Assembly: GCA_045539315.1 (NCBI GenBank) | Contig: JAZQFC010000038.1 | Span: 42,380 to 106,379 of the forward strand | Direction of reading: 5' to 3' | Origin: RUG11462 sp045539315 | GTDB lineage: Bacteria > Bacillota > Clostridia > Oscillospirales > Acutalibacteraceae | DNA length: 64,000 nt | Shown: piece after piece, positions 8,747 to 17,998 of the stretch | Layout: each line of letters begins with the position of its first letter | How positions within the stretch are numbered: position 1 is the stretch's first letter | Position numbers and translations under genes: made by a program | The notes under the pieces: generated by a model | The model's input: the letters and a program-made list of their open reading frames with translations, nothing else | What the model was told of the DNA's origin: nothing | The model's database searches: none

Positions 8747-9401
8747 ATGCACAAAATACATGATTTCCTATTGTTGTTATAATTGGTCTTTTTTTAATCC
8801 AACTCGATTTTGCGGTTTTAGGGTTATAATAATATATAGCGCCACCTGATGGGTCCCAACCGTTAATAGCGTCTTGTGCCGCTTTATAGGCGCTGTCAAC
8901 TACATTTTGATTAATCTGTCCGTCATACATACAGTCAAAAGCGCCACTTTGATATACAACACCTGAAATTGTATCTGGGAATGATGAATGAGCAACCCTG
9001 TTTAATATAACTGCACCAACTGCAACTTGTCCGCGATAACTTTCTCCACGTGCTTCTGCAGAGATAACTTTTGCAAGTAAATTTATATTAGAATTGTTTG
9101 AACTACCATTATTACTCAAACCGTGAATTCCCATTTTATTAAGTGTTTTCTTACCTGCAACACCGTCTGCCACTAAACCATTTTTCTTTTGAAATTTGAT
9201 AACTGCTTGTTTGGTTTTAGTTCCGTAAATTCCATCAACAGAACCGTTGTAATAATCCCAATTTTTAAGCCTTCTTTGAATTTCTTTTACTTCAGCACCA
9301 CGAGAGCCATATTTAGAAAGAGCATATCCATCAATTGAAAATGAAACAGACAAAACAAAAATTAAAACTAAAGTTGTAATGATTTTTATATAGTTTTTCA
9401 T
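8745..9401 (-). CDS. sleB: Spore cortex-lytic enzyme SleB-like cell wall hydrolase
   Basis: A 218-aa secreted hydrolase. A signal peptide (about 1-27) is followed by a peptidoglycan-binding type 1 domain (about 30-90: 'GAEVKEIQRRLKNWDYYNG', 'VDGIYGTKTKQAVIKFQ'). The C-terminal SleB/CwlJ hydrolase_2 domain (about 105-218) has 'LLAKVISAEARGES', 'VGAVILNRV' and 'GGAIYYYNPKTAKSSW'. SleB enzymes degrade spore cortex during germination. The same plan is used by vegetative relatives (YkvT), so the symbol is a best guess. In B. subtilis sleB is read by sigma-G in the forespore. An AATACTA upstream (minus strand of about 9425-9431) faintly resembles a sigma-G -10, but I cannot support a promoter. Confidence 0.82.
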   Translation of the reverse strand: MKNYIKIITTLVLIFVLSVSFSIDGYALSKYGSRGAEVKEIQRRLKNWDYYNGSVDGIYGTKTKQAVIKFQKKNGLVADGVAGKKTLNKMGIHGLSNNGSSNNSNINLLAKVISAEARGESYRGQVAVGAVILNRVAHSSFPDTISGVVYQSGAFDCMYDGQINQNVVDSAYKAAQDAINGWDPSGGAIYYYNPKTAKSSWIKKRPIITTIGNHVFCA

Positions 9402-9460
9402 AAATTTCTCCTAAATGTTAAATTATTAGTATTTTTGCTTATTTTAAAGGGATTATACTA

Positions 9461-9489
9461 TTGACAAACAAAAAAATATTTGTTAAAAT
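9461..9489 (+). promoter_or_regulatory. sigma-A promoter of the thrS leader
   Basis: TTGACA (9461-9466), 17-base spacer, TAAAAT (9484-9489), directly upstream of the T-box stem I. Confidence 0.85.
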
Positions 9490-9500
9490 ATATTAAAAGT

Positions 9501-9735
9501 TTTGATAGAAGAACTGTTATCAAATACAATTCTTTAGAGAATAATCCTCATAGGCTGAAAGGGATTTAGTTTTGTTGATAATTAGTACCACTTCTTGAAC
9601 TGCCTGCGATGAGTAGTGCCGTATTTCTGCGTTAAAGAAAAACGAGGCTTGTTTTTGACAAGTGAATCGGGTGGAACCGTGTTAAAGTTATGACTTAACA
9701 CCCCGTTTGTGGGGTTGTTAGGTCTTTTTTATTTT
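9501..9735 (+). promoter_or_regulatory. T-box riboswitch, threonine
   Basis: Stem I is closed by AGAA near 9507 and TTCTT at 9591. Its 3' internal loop reads ttagtACCac, with ACC, a Thr codon, at 9587-9589 as specifier. The T-box GGGTGGAACC (9669-9678) carries the bulge TGGA, which can pair with the UCCA end expected for tRNA-Thr. The antiterminator CGGG-(TGGAACC)-GTGTTAAG pairs with CTTAACAC-CCCG and competes with the terminator hairpin (about 9692-9730, then T6). Uncharged tRNA-Thr should switch thrS on. This gap between sleB and thrS holds nothing else apart from the promoter. Confidence 0.92.
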
Positions 9736-9762
9736 AAATAATTTTGAAAGGAATTTAAATGT

Positions 9763-11703
9763 ATGATTAAAGTTACTTTAAAAGGCGGCGTAGTAAACGA
9801 ATATGAAAAGGGTATATCTGTTGCTGAAATCGCAAAACAAATAAGTATGGGGCTTTATAAAGCCGCTTGTGCTTGTGAAATTGATGGAGAAGTAAAAGAT
9901 TTAAGAACTACTTTGGAAAAAGACTGTGAGGTTAACATTTTAACTTTTGATGATGAAATGGGTAAAAAAGCATTCTGGCATACAACTTCTCATTTAATGG
10001 CTCAAGCAATTACAAGACTTTATCCAAATGTTAAGTTAGCAATTGGTCCTGCTATTGATAGTGGTTTTTATTATGATATGGATGTAGAAGAGCCATTTAC
10101 TGTTGATGATTTGGAAAAAATCGAAGCAGAAATGAAGAAAATTGTTAAAGAAAACCCTGAAATTATTAGATATTATTTATCACCTGAAGAAGCAATTGAA
10201 AAAGTTTCAAAAGATGGTGAAATTTATAAAGAAGAGTTAATTAGAGAACATGCAGACAAAGGCGAAGCATTGTCATTTTATGAGCAAGGCGAGTTTTATG
10301 ACCTTTGCGCAGGTCCGCATCTTATGAGTGTTTCTGTTATTAAAGCAGTTAAACTTTTGTCTGTAACAGGTGCTTATTGGCGTGGTAGTGAGAAAAATAA
10401 AATGCTTTGCAGAATTTATGGTGTTTCTTTCCCAAAAGCGTCAATGCTTGAAGAACATCTTAATATGCTTGAAGAGGCTAAAAAACGTGACCATAACAAA
10501 CTTGGCAGAGAACTTGAACTCTTTACAACTTCTGACCTTATCGGTCAAGGTTTACCTATTATACTTCCAAAAGGTACACAAATTTTGCAAACAATGCAAA
10601 GATTTGTTGAAGATGAAGAGGCAAGACGTGGTTGGTTAAGAACAAAAACTCCTCTTATGGCTAAATCAGACCTTTATAAAGTTTCTGGTCACTGGGACCA
10701 TTATTTAGATGGTATGTTTGTTTTAGGCGACCCTGAAAGTGATGATGAAGTATTTGCGCTTCGTCCTATGACTTGTCCGTTCCAATATCAAGCATATTTA
10801 AATAGAAAGCGTTCATATAGAGATTTGCCAATGCGTTTGGGTGAGACTTCAACACTTTTTAGAAATGAAGCGTCAGGTGAAATGCACGGTCTTATTAGAG
10901 TTCGTCAGTTTACTATTTCTGAAGGTCATTTAATGTGTACTCCTGAACAACTTGAAGATGAATTTAAAGGTTGTTTGGAACTTGCTATTTATATGCTTAA
11001 AACATTAGGCCTTTATGAAGATGTTTCATATCGCTTTTCACAATGGGACCCTGCTGACACTGAAAAATATATCGGCACACCTGAACAATGGGATGAAGCA
11101 CAAGGTATGATGGAGAAAATTCTTAATAAACTTGAAATTCCATATAAAGTTGGTGTTGGCGAAGCGGCATTCTATGGTCCAAAACTTGATATTCAAATTA
11201 AAAATGTATTTGGTAAAGAAGATACTCTTATTACAATTCAAATTGACCAAATGCTTGCTGAAAAATTCGGTATGGAATATGTTGATAAAGATGGTAAACT
11301 GAAAAAACCATACATTATTCATAGAACTTCAATTGGTTGCTATGAAAGAACTCTAGCATTGTTAATTGAAAAATATGCAGGCGCATTCCCAATGTGGTTA
11401 GCACCTGAACAAGTAAGAATTTTGCCTATTTCTGATAAATATTTAGATGCAGCGTATGATGTTAAGAAAAAATTAGCAGATGCAGGTATTAGAGTTGAAT
11501 TAGATGATAGAGCAGAAAAAGTTGGCTATAAAATCCGTGAAGCGCAACTAGGAAAAGTTCCTTATATGCTTATTGTTGGTGAAAAAGAAGTTGAAACAAA
11601 TACTGTTTCAATTCGTTCAAGAAAAAATGGCGATATGGGTGCTTTACCTGTTGAAGAATTCATTAAAAATGCATTAGAAGAAATTGAAACAAAGGCAAGA
11701 TAA
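9763..11703 (+). CDS. thrS: Threonyl-tRNA synthetase
   Basis: A 646-aa class II synthetase of full family length that charges tRNA-Thr. Order: TGS domain (about 1-62), editing domain with 'HTTSHLMAQA' and 'CAGPHLMS', catalytic core with 'LPKGTQ', 'RPMTCPFQYQAY' and 'RNEASGEMHGLIRVRQF', then the motif 3 region 'HRTSIGCYERTLALLIEKY' and an anticodon-binding domain (about 540-646). The start at 9763 is chosen over an ATG four bases earlier, which runs into a stop at once; AAAGGA lies upstream at proper distance. Controlled by the threonine T-box in front. The fhs gene follows after 12 bases, so the T-box may also govern downstream genes. Confidence 0.97.
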   Translation: MIKVTLKGGVVNEYEKGISVAEIAKQISMGLYKAACACEIDGEVKDLRTTLEKDCEVNILTFDDEMGKKAFWHTTSHLMAQAITRLYPNVKLAIGPAIDSGFYYDMDVEEPFTVDDLEKIEAEMKKIVKENPEIIRYYLSPEEAIEKVSKDGEIYKEELIREHADKGEALSFYEQGEFYDLCAGPHLMSVSVIKAVKLLSVTGAYWRGSEKNKMLCRIYGVSFPKASMLEEHLNMLEEAKKRDHNKLGRELELFTTSDLIGQGLPIILPKGTQILQTMQRFVEDEEARRGWLRTKTPLMAKSDLYKVSGHWDHYLDGMFVLGDPESDDEVFALRPMTCPFQYQAYLNRKRSYRDLPMRLGETSTLFRNEASGEMHGLIRVRQFTISEGHLMCTPEQLEDEFKGCLELAIYMLKTLGLYEDVSYRFSQWDPADTEKYIGTPEQWDEAQGMMEKILNKLEIPYKVGVGEAAFYGPKLDIQIKNVFGKEDTLITIQIDQMLAEKFGMEYVDKDGKLKKPYIIHRTSIGCYERTLALLIEKYAGAFPMWLAPEQVRILPISDKYLDAAYDVKKKLADAGIRVELDDRAEKVGYKIREAQLGKVPYMLIVGEKEVETNTVSIRSRKNGDMGALPVEEFIKNALEEIETKAR

Positions 11704-11715
11704 AGGAGAAATAAA

Positions 11716-13392
11716 ATGGGTTATAAATCAGATATTGAAATCGCTCAAGAAAACGTGATGCTTCCTATTAAGGAAATTGCTGAAAAAGTTGGTCTTGACG
11801 AAGAAAAAATCGAATATTATGGCAAATATAAAGCAAAAGTTGATTATAATATTTTAAAAGAAATGCAAGATAAGGAAAACGGTAAGTTAATCCTTGTAAC
11901 TGCAATTAATCCAACTGCCGCAGGCGAAGGTAAAACAACTGTTACAGTTGGTCTTGGCGATGCACTTAATAAAATGGGTGAAAACGTTGTTATTGCTCTT
12001 CGTGAGCCATCATTAGGACCTGTTTTTGGTATCAAGGGTGGTGCTGCAGGTGGTGGTTATGCTCAAGTAGTACCTATGGAAGATATTAACCTTCATTTTA
12101 CTGGTGATATGCACGCAATCGGTGCGGCAAACAACTTACTTGCTGCTATGCTTGATAATCATATTCAACAAGGCAACGCTCTTGATATTGACGTTAAAAA
12201 CATTACTTGGAAAAGATGCGTTGATATGAACGACCGTCAACTTCGTAATGTTATTAATGGTATTGGCGGTAAATTACAAGGTGTGCCAAGAGAAGACGGC
12301 TTTGATATTACTGTTGCTTCTGAAATCATGGCAATTCTTTGTCTTGCTACTGATATTACAGATTTAAAACAAAGACTTAAATCAATTATTGTTGGTTATA
12401 ATCGTTCGGGCGAACCTGTTACTGCAGGCGACCTTAATGCACAAGGTGCTATGACTGCACTTTTAAAAGATGCATTAAAACCAAACCTTGTTCAAACTCT
12501 TGAACATACTCCTGCGTTTATTCACGGTGGTCCATTTGCTAATATTGCTCACGGTTGCAACTCTGTTATGGCTACAAAAATGGCGCTTAAATTTGGCGAT
12601 TATGTTGTAACAGAAGCAGGTTTCGGCGCAGACCTTGGCGCAGAAAAATTCCTTGATATTAAATGTAGAGTTGCAAATCTTAAACCATCTGCAGTTGTAG
12701 TTGTTGCTACTGTTAGAGCATTAAAATCTCACGGTGGCGTTAAAAAAGATGATTTAGGTGTTGAAAACTTAACTGCACTTGAAAAAGGTTTGCCTAACCT
12801 TTATAAACATATCGAAAATATCACAAACAACTTTAAACTTCCTTGTGTTGTTGCTATTAACAGATTCCCAACTGATACCGAAGCGGAACTCAAATTGGTT
12901 GAAGAAAAATGCAAAGAATATGGCGTTAATGTTTCTCTTTGCGAAGTATGGGGTAAAGGTGGCGAAGGCGGTTTAAGTCTTGCTAAAGAAGTTATTGAAC
13001 TTACAAAGAAAGATAATGACTTTACTTTTACTTACCCTGATGAAATGGGACTTGCAGATAAAATTAATGCAGTTGCTACTAAAATTTATGGCGCAGATGG
13101 TGTTGATTTTACTCCTGCTGCAAAAAGAGAGATAGCAAAACTAGAAGAATTAGGTTTTGGCAATTGTCCTGTTTGTATGGCTAAAACACAGTATTCTTTA
13201 TCTGATAATCAAAACTTACTTGGCAGACCTGAAGGCTTTAGAATTACTGTTAAAAAAGTTAAAGTTTCCGCAGGCGCAGGCTTTGTTGTTTGTTTAACGG
13301 GCGATATTATGACTATGCCTGGTCTTCCAAAAGTTCCGTCAGCAGAAAAAATTGATGTTGATGAAAATGGTGTTATTTCAGGTTTGTTCTAA
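11716..13392 (+). CDS. fhs: Formate--tetrahydrofolate ligase
   Basis: A 558-aa protein of the usual length for formyltetrahydrofolate synthetase, which makes 10-formyl-THF from formate, ATP and THF in one-carbon metabolism. Visible motifs: the P-loop segment 'PTAAGEGKTTVTVGL' (about 68-82), 'REPSLGPVFGIKGGAAGGG' and the Gly-rich 'TGDIMTMPGLPKVPSA' near the C terminus. It follows thrS by 12 bases and precedes the mutarotase-like gene by 11, each with AAAGGAG, so the three are probably co-transcribed. No promoter is visible in either gap. A 5-formyl-THF cyclo-ligase elsewhere in the window belongs to the same folate network. Confidence 0.97.
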   Translation: MGYKSDIEIAQENVMLPIKEIAEKVGLDEEKIEYYGKYKAKVDYNILKEMQDKENGKLILVTAINPTAAGEGKTTVTVGLGDALNKMGENVVIALREPSLGPVFGIKGGAAGGGYAQVVPMEDINLHFTGDMHAIGAANNLLAAMLDNHIQQGNALDIDVKNITWKRCVDMNDRQLRNVINGIGGKLQGVPREDGFDITVASEIMAILCLATDITDLKQRLKSIIVGYNRSGEPVTAGDLNAQGAMTALLKDALKPNLVQTLEHTPAFIHGGPFANIAHGCNSVMATKMALKFGDYVVTEAGFGADLGAEKFLDIKCRVANLKPSAVVVVATVRALKSHGGVKKDDLGVENLTALEKGLPNLYKHIENITNNFKLPCVVAINRFPTDTEAELKLVEEKCKEYGVNVSLCEVWGKGGEGGLSLAKEVIELTKKDNDFTFTYPDEMGLADKINAVATKIYGADGVDFTPAAKREIAKLEELGFGNCPVCMAKTQYSLSDNQNLLGRPEGFRITVKKVKVSAGAGFVVCLTGDIMTMPGLPKVPSAEKIDVDENGVISGLF

Positions 13393-13403
13393 AGGAGAAA
13401 ATT

Positions 13404-14330
13404 ATGTCAGTTACTATTAAAGAAATTCAATTTGAAAACTTCGGTAAATGTATCGAAATTTCTAACGGAAAATCAGATGTTGTTATTACAACTGAAATTG
13501 GCCCTCGCATTATCAGAGCAGGTCTTGTTGGAAAAGAAAATGTAATGTTCAACGATTTAGATAGAACTAATATTACATGGGATAAAACAATGGATGAACA
13601 TTTTGGTAAGGGTTCTAAATGGATAAATTATGGCGGTCATAGACTTTGGGTTTCTCCAGAGGCTATGCCTAATACATATTTTCCTGATGATAAACCTGTT
13701 ATAGTTGAATTCATTGAAAACGGCGCTTTGTTTATTCAACAAGAGCAAACTATGAATGGTGTTGCTTGTTCATATTCTGTTACAATGAGTGAAGAAGGCG
13801 AAATTACTGTAACTCATTATGTGAAAAACATTTCTGATGATGAAAAACGTCTTTCTCCTTGGGCGATTACTGTTCTTAATAAGGGCGGTCTTGAGATTAT
13901 GCCTAACAATGATTTGCAAACAGGTCTATTGCCAAATAGAAGAGTTGTTGCTTGGCCTTACACTAATCTTGCTGATGAAAGACTTTATCTTGGTAAAGAT
14001 TTTATTACTTTGCAACAAGATAATATTGACCAAGCGTTTAAATTAGGTCTTGATTTACATAAAGGAACATCAATTTATGCTTATAAAAATACTGTTTTTG
14101 TTAAAAAGTACGAGCATAAAATGGATAAAGAGTACGATGATTTTGGTGTATCTTTTGAAACATATACAAATGCGAATATTTTAGAGATGGAAACTATCGG
14201 AACTGTTCATTATTTACAACCTGGTGAAACTGCAACTCATATTGAAAAATGGTACTTATATGAGAACGTAGGCACACCTGATAGAAAAAATGAAACTGAA
14301 ATAAAAGAATTTGTAGAAAAGTATATTTAA
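13404..14330 (+). CDS. DUF4380-like, aldose-mutarotase-fold protein
   Basis: A 308-aa cytoplasmic protein. The segments 'INYGGHRLWVSPEAMP' (about 74-89), 'EITVTHYVKN' and 'LSPWAITVLNKGGLEIMPNN' resemble the DUF4380 family, which has the beta-sandwich fold of galactose mutarotase and related sugar-binding enzymes. The exact activity is unknown. It follows fhs closely, is separated from the aldo/keto reductase only by a weak hairpin, and sits at the head of a rhamnose pathway that has no rhaM here. A sugar epimerase or mutarotase role feeding RhaA is therefore a reasonable guess. The family name is from memory of the motif and has moderate certainty. Confidence 0.65.
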   Translation: MSVTIKEIQFENFGKCIEISNGKSDVVITTEIGPRIIRAGLVGKENVMFNDLDRTNITWDKTMDEHFGKGSKWINYGGHRLWVSPEAMPNTYFPDDKPVIVEFIENGALFIQQEQTMNGVACSYSVTMSEEGEITVTHYVKNISDDEKRLSPWAITVLNKGGLEIMPNNDLQTGLLPNRRVVAWPYTNLADERLYLGKDFITLQQDNIDQAFKLGLDLHKGTSIYAYKNTVFVKKYEHKMDKEYDDFGVSFETYTNANILEMETIGTVHYLQPGETATHIEKWYLYENVGTPDRKNETEIKEFVEKYI

Positions 14331-14334
14331 TTTT

Positions 14335-14366
14335 GAAAGGCTTTGTAATTTTACAAGGCCTTTTAA
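14335..14366 (+). terminator. Weak terminator or attenuator
   Basis: A 13-bp stem AAAGGCTTTGTAA/TTACAAGGCCTTT with a very short loop, followed by only about four T. It lies between the mutarotase-like gene and the rhamnose genes. No promoter is visible between it and the next start codon 22 bases on, so partial read-through is likely. Confidence 0.6.
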
Positions 14367-14387
14367 TGCTTGAAATGGAGTGATTTT

Positions 14388-15374
14388 ATGTACAAAGCAA
14401 ATGACAAAAGATATGATGAAATGAAATTTAATAGGGTAGGAAATAGCGGTTTAAAACTACCTATGGTGTCACTTGGACTTTGGCATAATTTTGGTGTTAC
14501 AGGTAACTATGAAAATATGAAAAATATGTGTTTTACTGCTTTTGATAATGGTATAACACATTTTGATTTGGCAAATAACTATGGTCCAGAAGCAGGCGAT
14601 GCAGAAAGAAATTTAGGTAAAATTTTAAAAGAAGAAATGTATGCTTATCGTGATGAAATGATAATCTCTACAAAAGCAGGCTACGGAATGTGGCCTGGTC
14701 CTTATGGCGATTTTGGTAGTAGAAAATATTTAATTGCAAGTTTAGACCAATCTTTGCAAAGAATGGGGCTTGATTATGTTGATATTTTCTATCATCACAG
14801 ACCTGATTTTGAAACACCGCTTGAAGAAACGATGCTTGCGCTTTCTCAAATTGTTAATTCAGGTAAAGCGCTTTATGTTGGTATTTCAAATTACGATGGC
14901 AAGAGAATGAAAGAGGCAACAGAAATTTTAAATGAACTTAAATGCCCATTTATTATTAATCAAAATTGTTACAATATTTTTGATAGAACTATTGAAAATA
15001 ATGGTTTAAAAATAGAAGCGAAAAAAGAGGGAAAAGGTGTTATTTCATTTAGCCCTTTAGCACAAGGTTTGCTAACTAACAGATATATTGAAGGTATTCC
15101 TACTGATAGTAGAGTTATAACTGACGGTAGATTCTTGCAAGAAAACAGAGTTAATCAAATGTTGCCTAAAATTTTAAAACTCAATAAGTTGGCTGTTTCT
15201 CGTGGTCAAAGTCTTGCGCAAATGGCATTACAATGGGTGCTTAAAGATGATGAAGTTACAAGCGTATTAATTGGCGCTTCAAAACCGGATCAAATTTTAG
15301 ATAACTTACAAATTATTAATGCGCCTGAATTTACTAAAGAAGAATTAAAATTGATTGATGAAATCAGTTTATAA
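14388..15374 (+). CDS. Aldo/keto reductase, YghZ/L-glyceraldehyde-3-phosphate reductase type
   Basis: A 328-aa NADPH-dependent aldo/keto reductase. It has 'FDLANNYGPEAGDAERNLGK' with the catalytic Asp and Tyr, the catalytic Lys in 'ISTKAGYGMWPGPYG', and 'IFYHHRPD' with the active-site His. These match the YghZ (Gpr) group, which reduces small hydroxyaldehydes and methylglyoxal. I chose ATG 14388 with GGAG seven bases upstream rather than an in-frame TTG at 14370 that has no ribosome site. It leads the rhaB-rhaA-rhaD genes. RhaD releases L-lactaldehyde and no fucO-like reductase is nearby, so reduction of lactaldehyde to 1,2-propanediol is a plausible role (inference). Confidence 0.85.
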   Translation: MYKANDKRYDEMKFNRVGNSGLKLPMVSLGLWHNFGVTGNYENMKNMCFTAFDNGITHFDLANNYGPEAGDAERNLGKILKEEMYAYRDEMIISTKAGYGMWPGPYGDFGSRKYLIASLDQSLQRMGLDYVDIFYHHRPDFETPLEETMLALSQIVNSGKALYVGISNYDGKRMKEATEILNELKCPFIINQNCYNIFDRTIENNGLKIEAKKEGKGVISFSPLAQGLLTNRYIEGIPTDSRVITDGRFLQENRVNQMLPKILKLNKLAVSRGQSLAQMALQWVLKDDEVTSVLIGASKPDQILDNLQIINAPEFTKEELKLIDEISL

Positions 15375-15386
15375 GGAGAAATTATT

Positions 15387-16754
15387 TTGAATTATTATTT
15401 AGCAATTGATATTGGTGCTTCAAGCGGTCGTCATATTTTAGGAAGTGTTGTTGATGGCAAAATCCAATTAGAAGAAATTTATCGTTTTGAAAATAATCTT
15501 TCTCATAAAGATAGTTCACTTGTTTGGGATATTGAACATTTACTTAATGAAGTAAAAAACGGTATTAAAAAGTGCAAAGAGATTAATAAAATACCAAAAA
15601 GCATTTCAATTGATACTTGGGGTGTTGATTATGTTTTGCTTGATGAAAATTTAAATGAAATTTTACCTGTATATTGTTACAGAGATAATAGAACAAAGTC
15701 TTCATCTGAAACCGTTGAAAATATTGTTCCGTTTGAAACTTTGTATAAAAAAACAGGTATTCAAAAACAAGAGTTTAATACTATCTATCAACTTTTTGAT
15801 GACAAGTTAAAGAATAGATTAGACAATGCTAAACACTTTTTAATGATTCCTGAATATTTGAGTTTCAAACTTACAGGTGTAATAGCAAAAGATTATACAA
15901 ATGCTTCTACAACAGGACTTTTAAATGCAGAAGAATTTAATTGGGATTTTGATATTATAAATAAACTTGAATTAAATAAAGATTTGTTTGAAAAGTTAGA
16001 ATTCCCACCATTTGAAGTAGGCGAGTTTTCTAAAGATATTGAAAATGAGTTTGGATTTAACTCATCAGTTTTACTTTGTCCATCTCATGATACTGCAAGT
16101 GCTGTTGCTGCTTGTCCTTTAAATGATGACGAATTATTCATTTCATCAGGCACTTGGAGTTTAATTGGGTGCGAAAATGAGTTGCCAATATTAAATGATA
16201 AGGCGAGAATGGCTAATTTCACAAACGAGGGTGGAATTAACAAAAGATTTAGATTTTTAAAAAATATTATGGGTATGTGGCTATTCCAAAATATTAGAAA
16301 AAATCTTGATAAAAAGTACAGTTATGATGAAATGATGAAAATGGCAATGTCAAGCGATTTCACAGAAACAGTAGATGTAAATTCACCTGAATTTGTAGCC
16401 CCTGAAAATATGGTTGAAGCTATAAGAGAAAAGTTAAATTTACCAGAGTTGGCAATTGAAGATGTAATTAGTTGTGTTTATCATTCGTTATCACAGTTTT
16501 ATGCTAAATCTGTTTTAGAATTAGAAAATATAACAGGCAAAACATTTTCTGGCATTAGAATTGTTGGTGGTGGCAGTAAAGATGGCTATTTAAATAAATT
16601 AACTGCAAAATACACAGGTAAAAATGTATTTGCAGGACCTGTTGAGGCTACTGCACTTGGTAACTTGATTTCTCAAATAATGCATTATGAAAATATTGAT
16701 TTAAAATTAGCTCGCGAAATGATTAAAAAAACATTTGATATAAGAAAGGTATAA
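15387..16754 (+). CDS. rhaB: Rhamnulokinase
   Basis: A 455-aa FGGY-family sugar kinase that phosphorylates L-rhamnulose. The N-terminal phosphate-binding segment is 'LAIDIGASSGRHILG' and later come 'SIDTWGVDYVLLDE', 'PSHDTASAVAA', 'FISSGTWSLIGCE' and the adenosine motif 'IVGGGSKDGYLNKLTA'. All are typical of RhaB. The start is TTG 15387, supported by AAGGAG eight bases upstream and by the absence of a closer ATG. It lies 12 bases behind the reductase and five bases before rhaA. Confidence 0.93.
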   Translation: MNYYLAIDIGASSGRHILGSVVDGKIQLEEIYRFENNLSHKDSSLVWDIEHLLNEVKNGIKKCKEINKIPKSISIDTWGVDYVLLDENLNEILPVYCYRDNRTKSSSETVENIVPFETLYKKTGIQKQEFNTIYQLFDDKLKNRLDNAKHFLMIPEYLSFKLTGVIAKDYTNASTTGLLNAEEFNWDFDIINKLELNKDLFEKLEFPPFEVGEFSKDIENEFGFNSSVLLCPSHDTASAVAACPLNDDELFISSGTWSLIGCENELPILNDKARMANFTNEGGINKRFRFLKNIMGMWLFQNIRKNLDKKYSYDEMMKMAMSSDFTETVDVNSPEFVAPENMVEAIREKLNLPELAIEDVISCVYHSLSQFYAKSVLELENITGKTFSGIRIVGGGSKDGYLNKLTAKYTGKNVFAGPVEATALGNLISQIMHYENIDLKLAREMIKKTFDIRKV

Positions 16755-16759
16755 GAATT

Positions 16760-17998
16760 ATGAGTGAATATTTAAGCGCAAAAGAAAAATATTTAAGTCT
16801 TGGTGTTGATACTGAAAAAGCACTTGAAACTTTAAAAGATGTTTGTGTATCAATTCATTGTTGGCAAGGCGATGATGTTGTTGGCTTTGACCAAGATGGT
16901 CCACTTACTGGTGGTATTCAAACAACAGGTAACTATCCTGGCAGAGCAAGAAATTATAAAGAATTGATGGCTGATTTTGATAAAGTTTTATCGCTTTTAC
17001 CAGGCAAAAAGAAAATCAATTTACACGCTTGTTATGCGATTTTTGAAGAAGGTGAGTGGGTTGATAGAGACAAAATTGAACCAAAACATTTTGAAAAATG
17101 GGTTGAATTTGCAAAACAAAGGGGTTTAGGTATTGACTTCAACCCTACATTCTTTTCACACAAAATGGTTAAAGACAATTTAACTTTATCTTCGCCTGAT
17201 GAAGATGTAAGAGCATTTTGGGTTGAACATGGTAAAAAGTGTATCAAAATTGCTGAATATTTTGCAAATGAATTGAATCAACCTTGTGTTATCAATTTCT
17301 GGATTCCAGATGGTTACAAAGATATTCCTGCTGATAGATTATCTCCAAGAGCGAGATTTAAAAAATCGCTTGATGAAATTTTAGCTATTCCTTACGATAA
17401 GTCAAAGGTTTTTGTAACATTAGAATCAAAAGTTTTTGGTATTGGTATGGAATCATACACAGTTGGTTCTGCGGAATTTACTCTTTCTTATTCTGCAAAG
17501 AATAATATTGTTCCACTTATGGATAACGGGCATTATCATCCAACTGAATTAGTTTCAGATAAATTATCTTCGCTTTTATTGTTTAATGATAAGGTTGCAT
17601 TACATATTACAAGACCTGTTCGTTGGGATAGCGACCACGTTGTTATTTTTGATGATGAAACAAAAGAAATTTGCAAAGAAATTGTTGCTCATAATGCACT
17701 CGACAGAGTGTTTATTGCAACTGACTATTTTGATGCTTCAATAAATAGAATTTCTGCTTGGATAACAGGTGTTCGTTCTGTTCAAAAAGCGCTTTTATAT
17801 GCACTTTTAACCCCAACAGAATGTATGAAAAAGTTGCAAGATGAAAGCAATTTTACTGAAGTAATGTACTTGCAAGAAGAACTCAAAACAATGCCTTTCG
17901 GTGCTGTTTGGTCTGAGTTTTTAAACAGAGAAAATGTAGAAGAAAACTATTTAGAAGAAGTAAAAAAATATGAAAAGGAAGTTTTGGTGAATAGATAA
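16760..17998 (+). CDS. rhaA: L-rhamnose isomerase
   Basis: A 412-aa metal-dependent TIM-barrel isomerase converting L-rhamnose to L-rhamnulose. Diagnostic segments are 'SIHCWQGDDVVGFD' near residue 35, 'LHACYAIFEEGEWVDRDKIE', 'GLGIDFNPTFFSH', 'VTLESKVFGIGMESYTVGS' and 'DNGHYHPTE', which hold the metal ligands. The length matches bacterial RhaA (about 410-425). Its stop overlaps the rhaD start by one base (TAATG), a sign of translational coupling. Confidence 0.96.
   Translation: MSEYLSAKEKYLSLGVDTEKALETLKDVCVSIHCWQGDDVVGFDQDGPLTGGIQTTGNYPGRARNYKELMADFDKVLSLLPGKKKINLHACYAIFEEGEWVDRDKIEPKHFEKWVEFAKQRGLGIDFNPTFFSHKMVKDNLTLSSPDEDVRAFWVEHGKKCIKIAEYFANELNQPCVINFWIPDGYKDIPADRLSPRARFKKSLDEILAIPYDKSKVFVTLESKVFGIGMESYTVGSAEFTLSYSAKNNIVPLMDNGHYHPTELVSDKLSSLLLFNDKVALHITRPVRWDSDHVVIFDDETKEICKEIVAHNALDRVFIATDYFDASINRISAWITGVRSVQKALLYALLTPTECMKKLQDESNFTEVMYLQEELKTMPFGAVWSEFLNRENVEENYLEEVKKYEKEVLVNR

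Noticed and set aside
14370..14387. TTG start adding six residues to the aldo/keto reductase
   Set aside because: ATG 14388 has GGAG seven bases upstream, which would lie inside the longer form.
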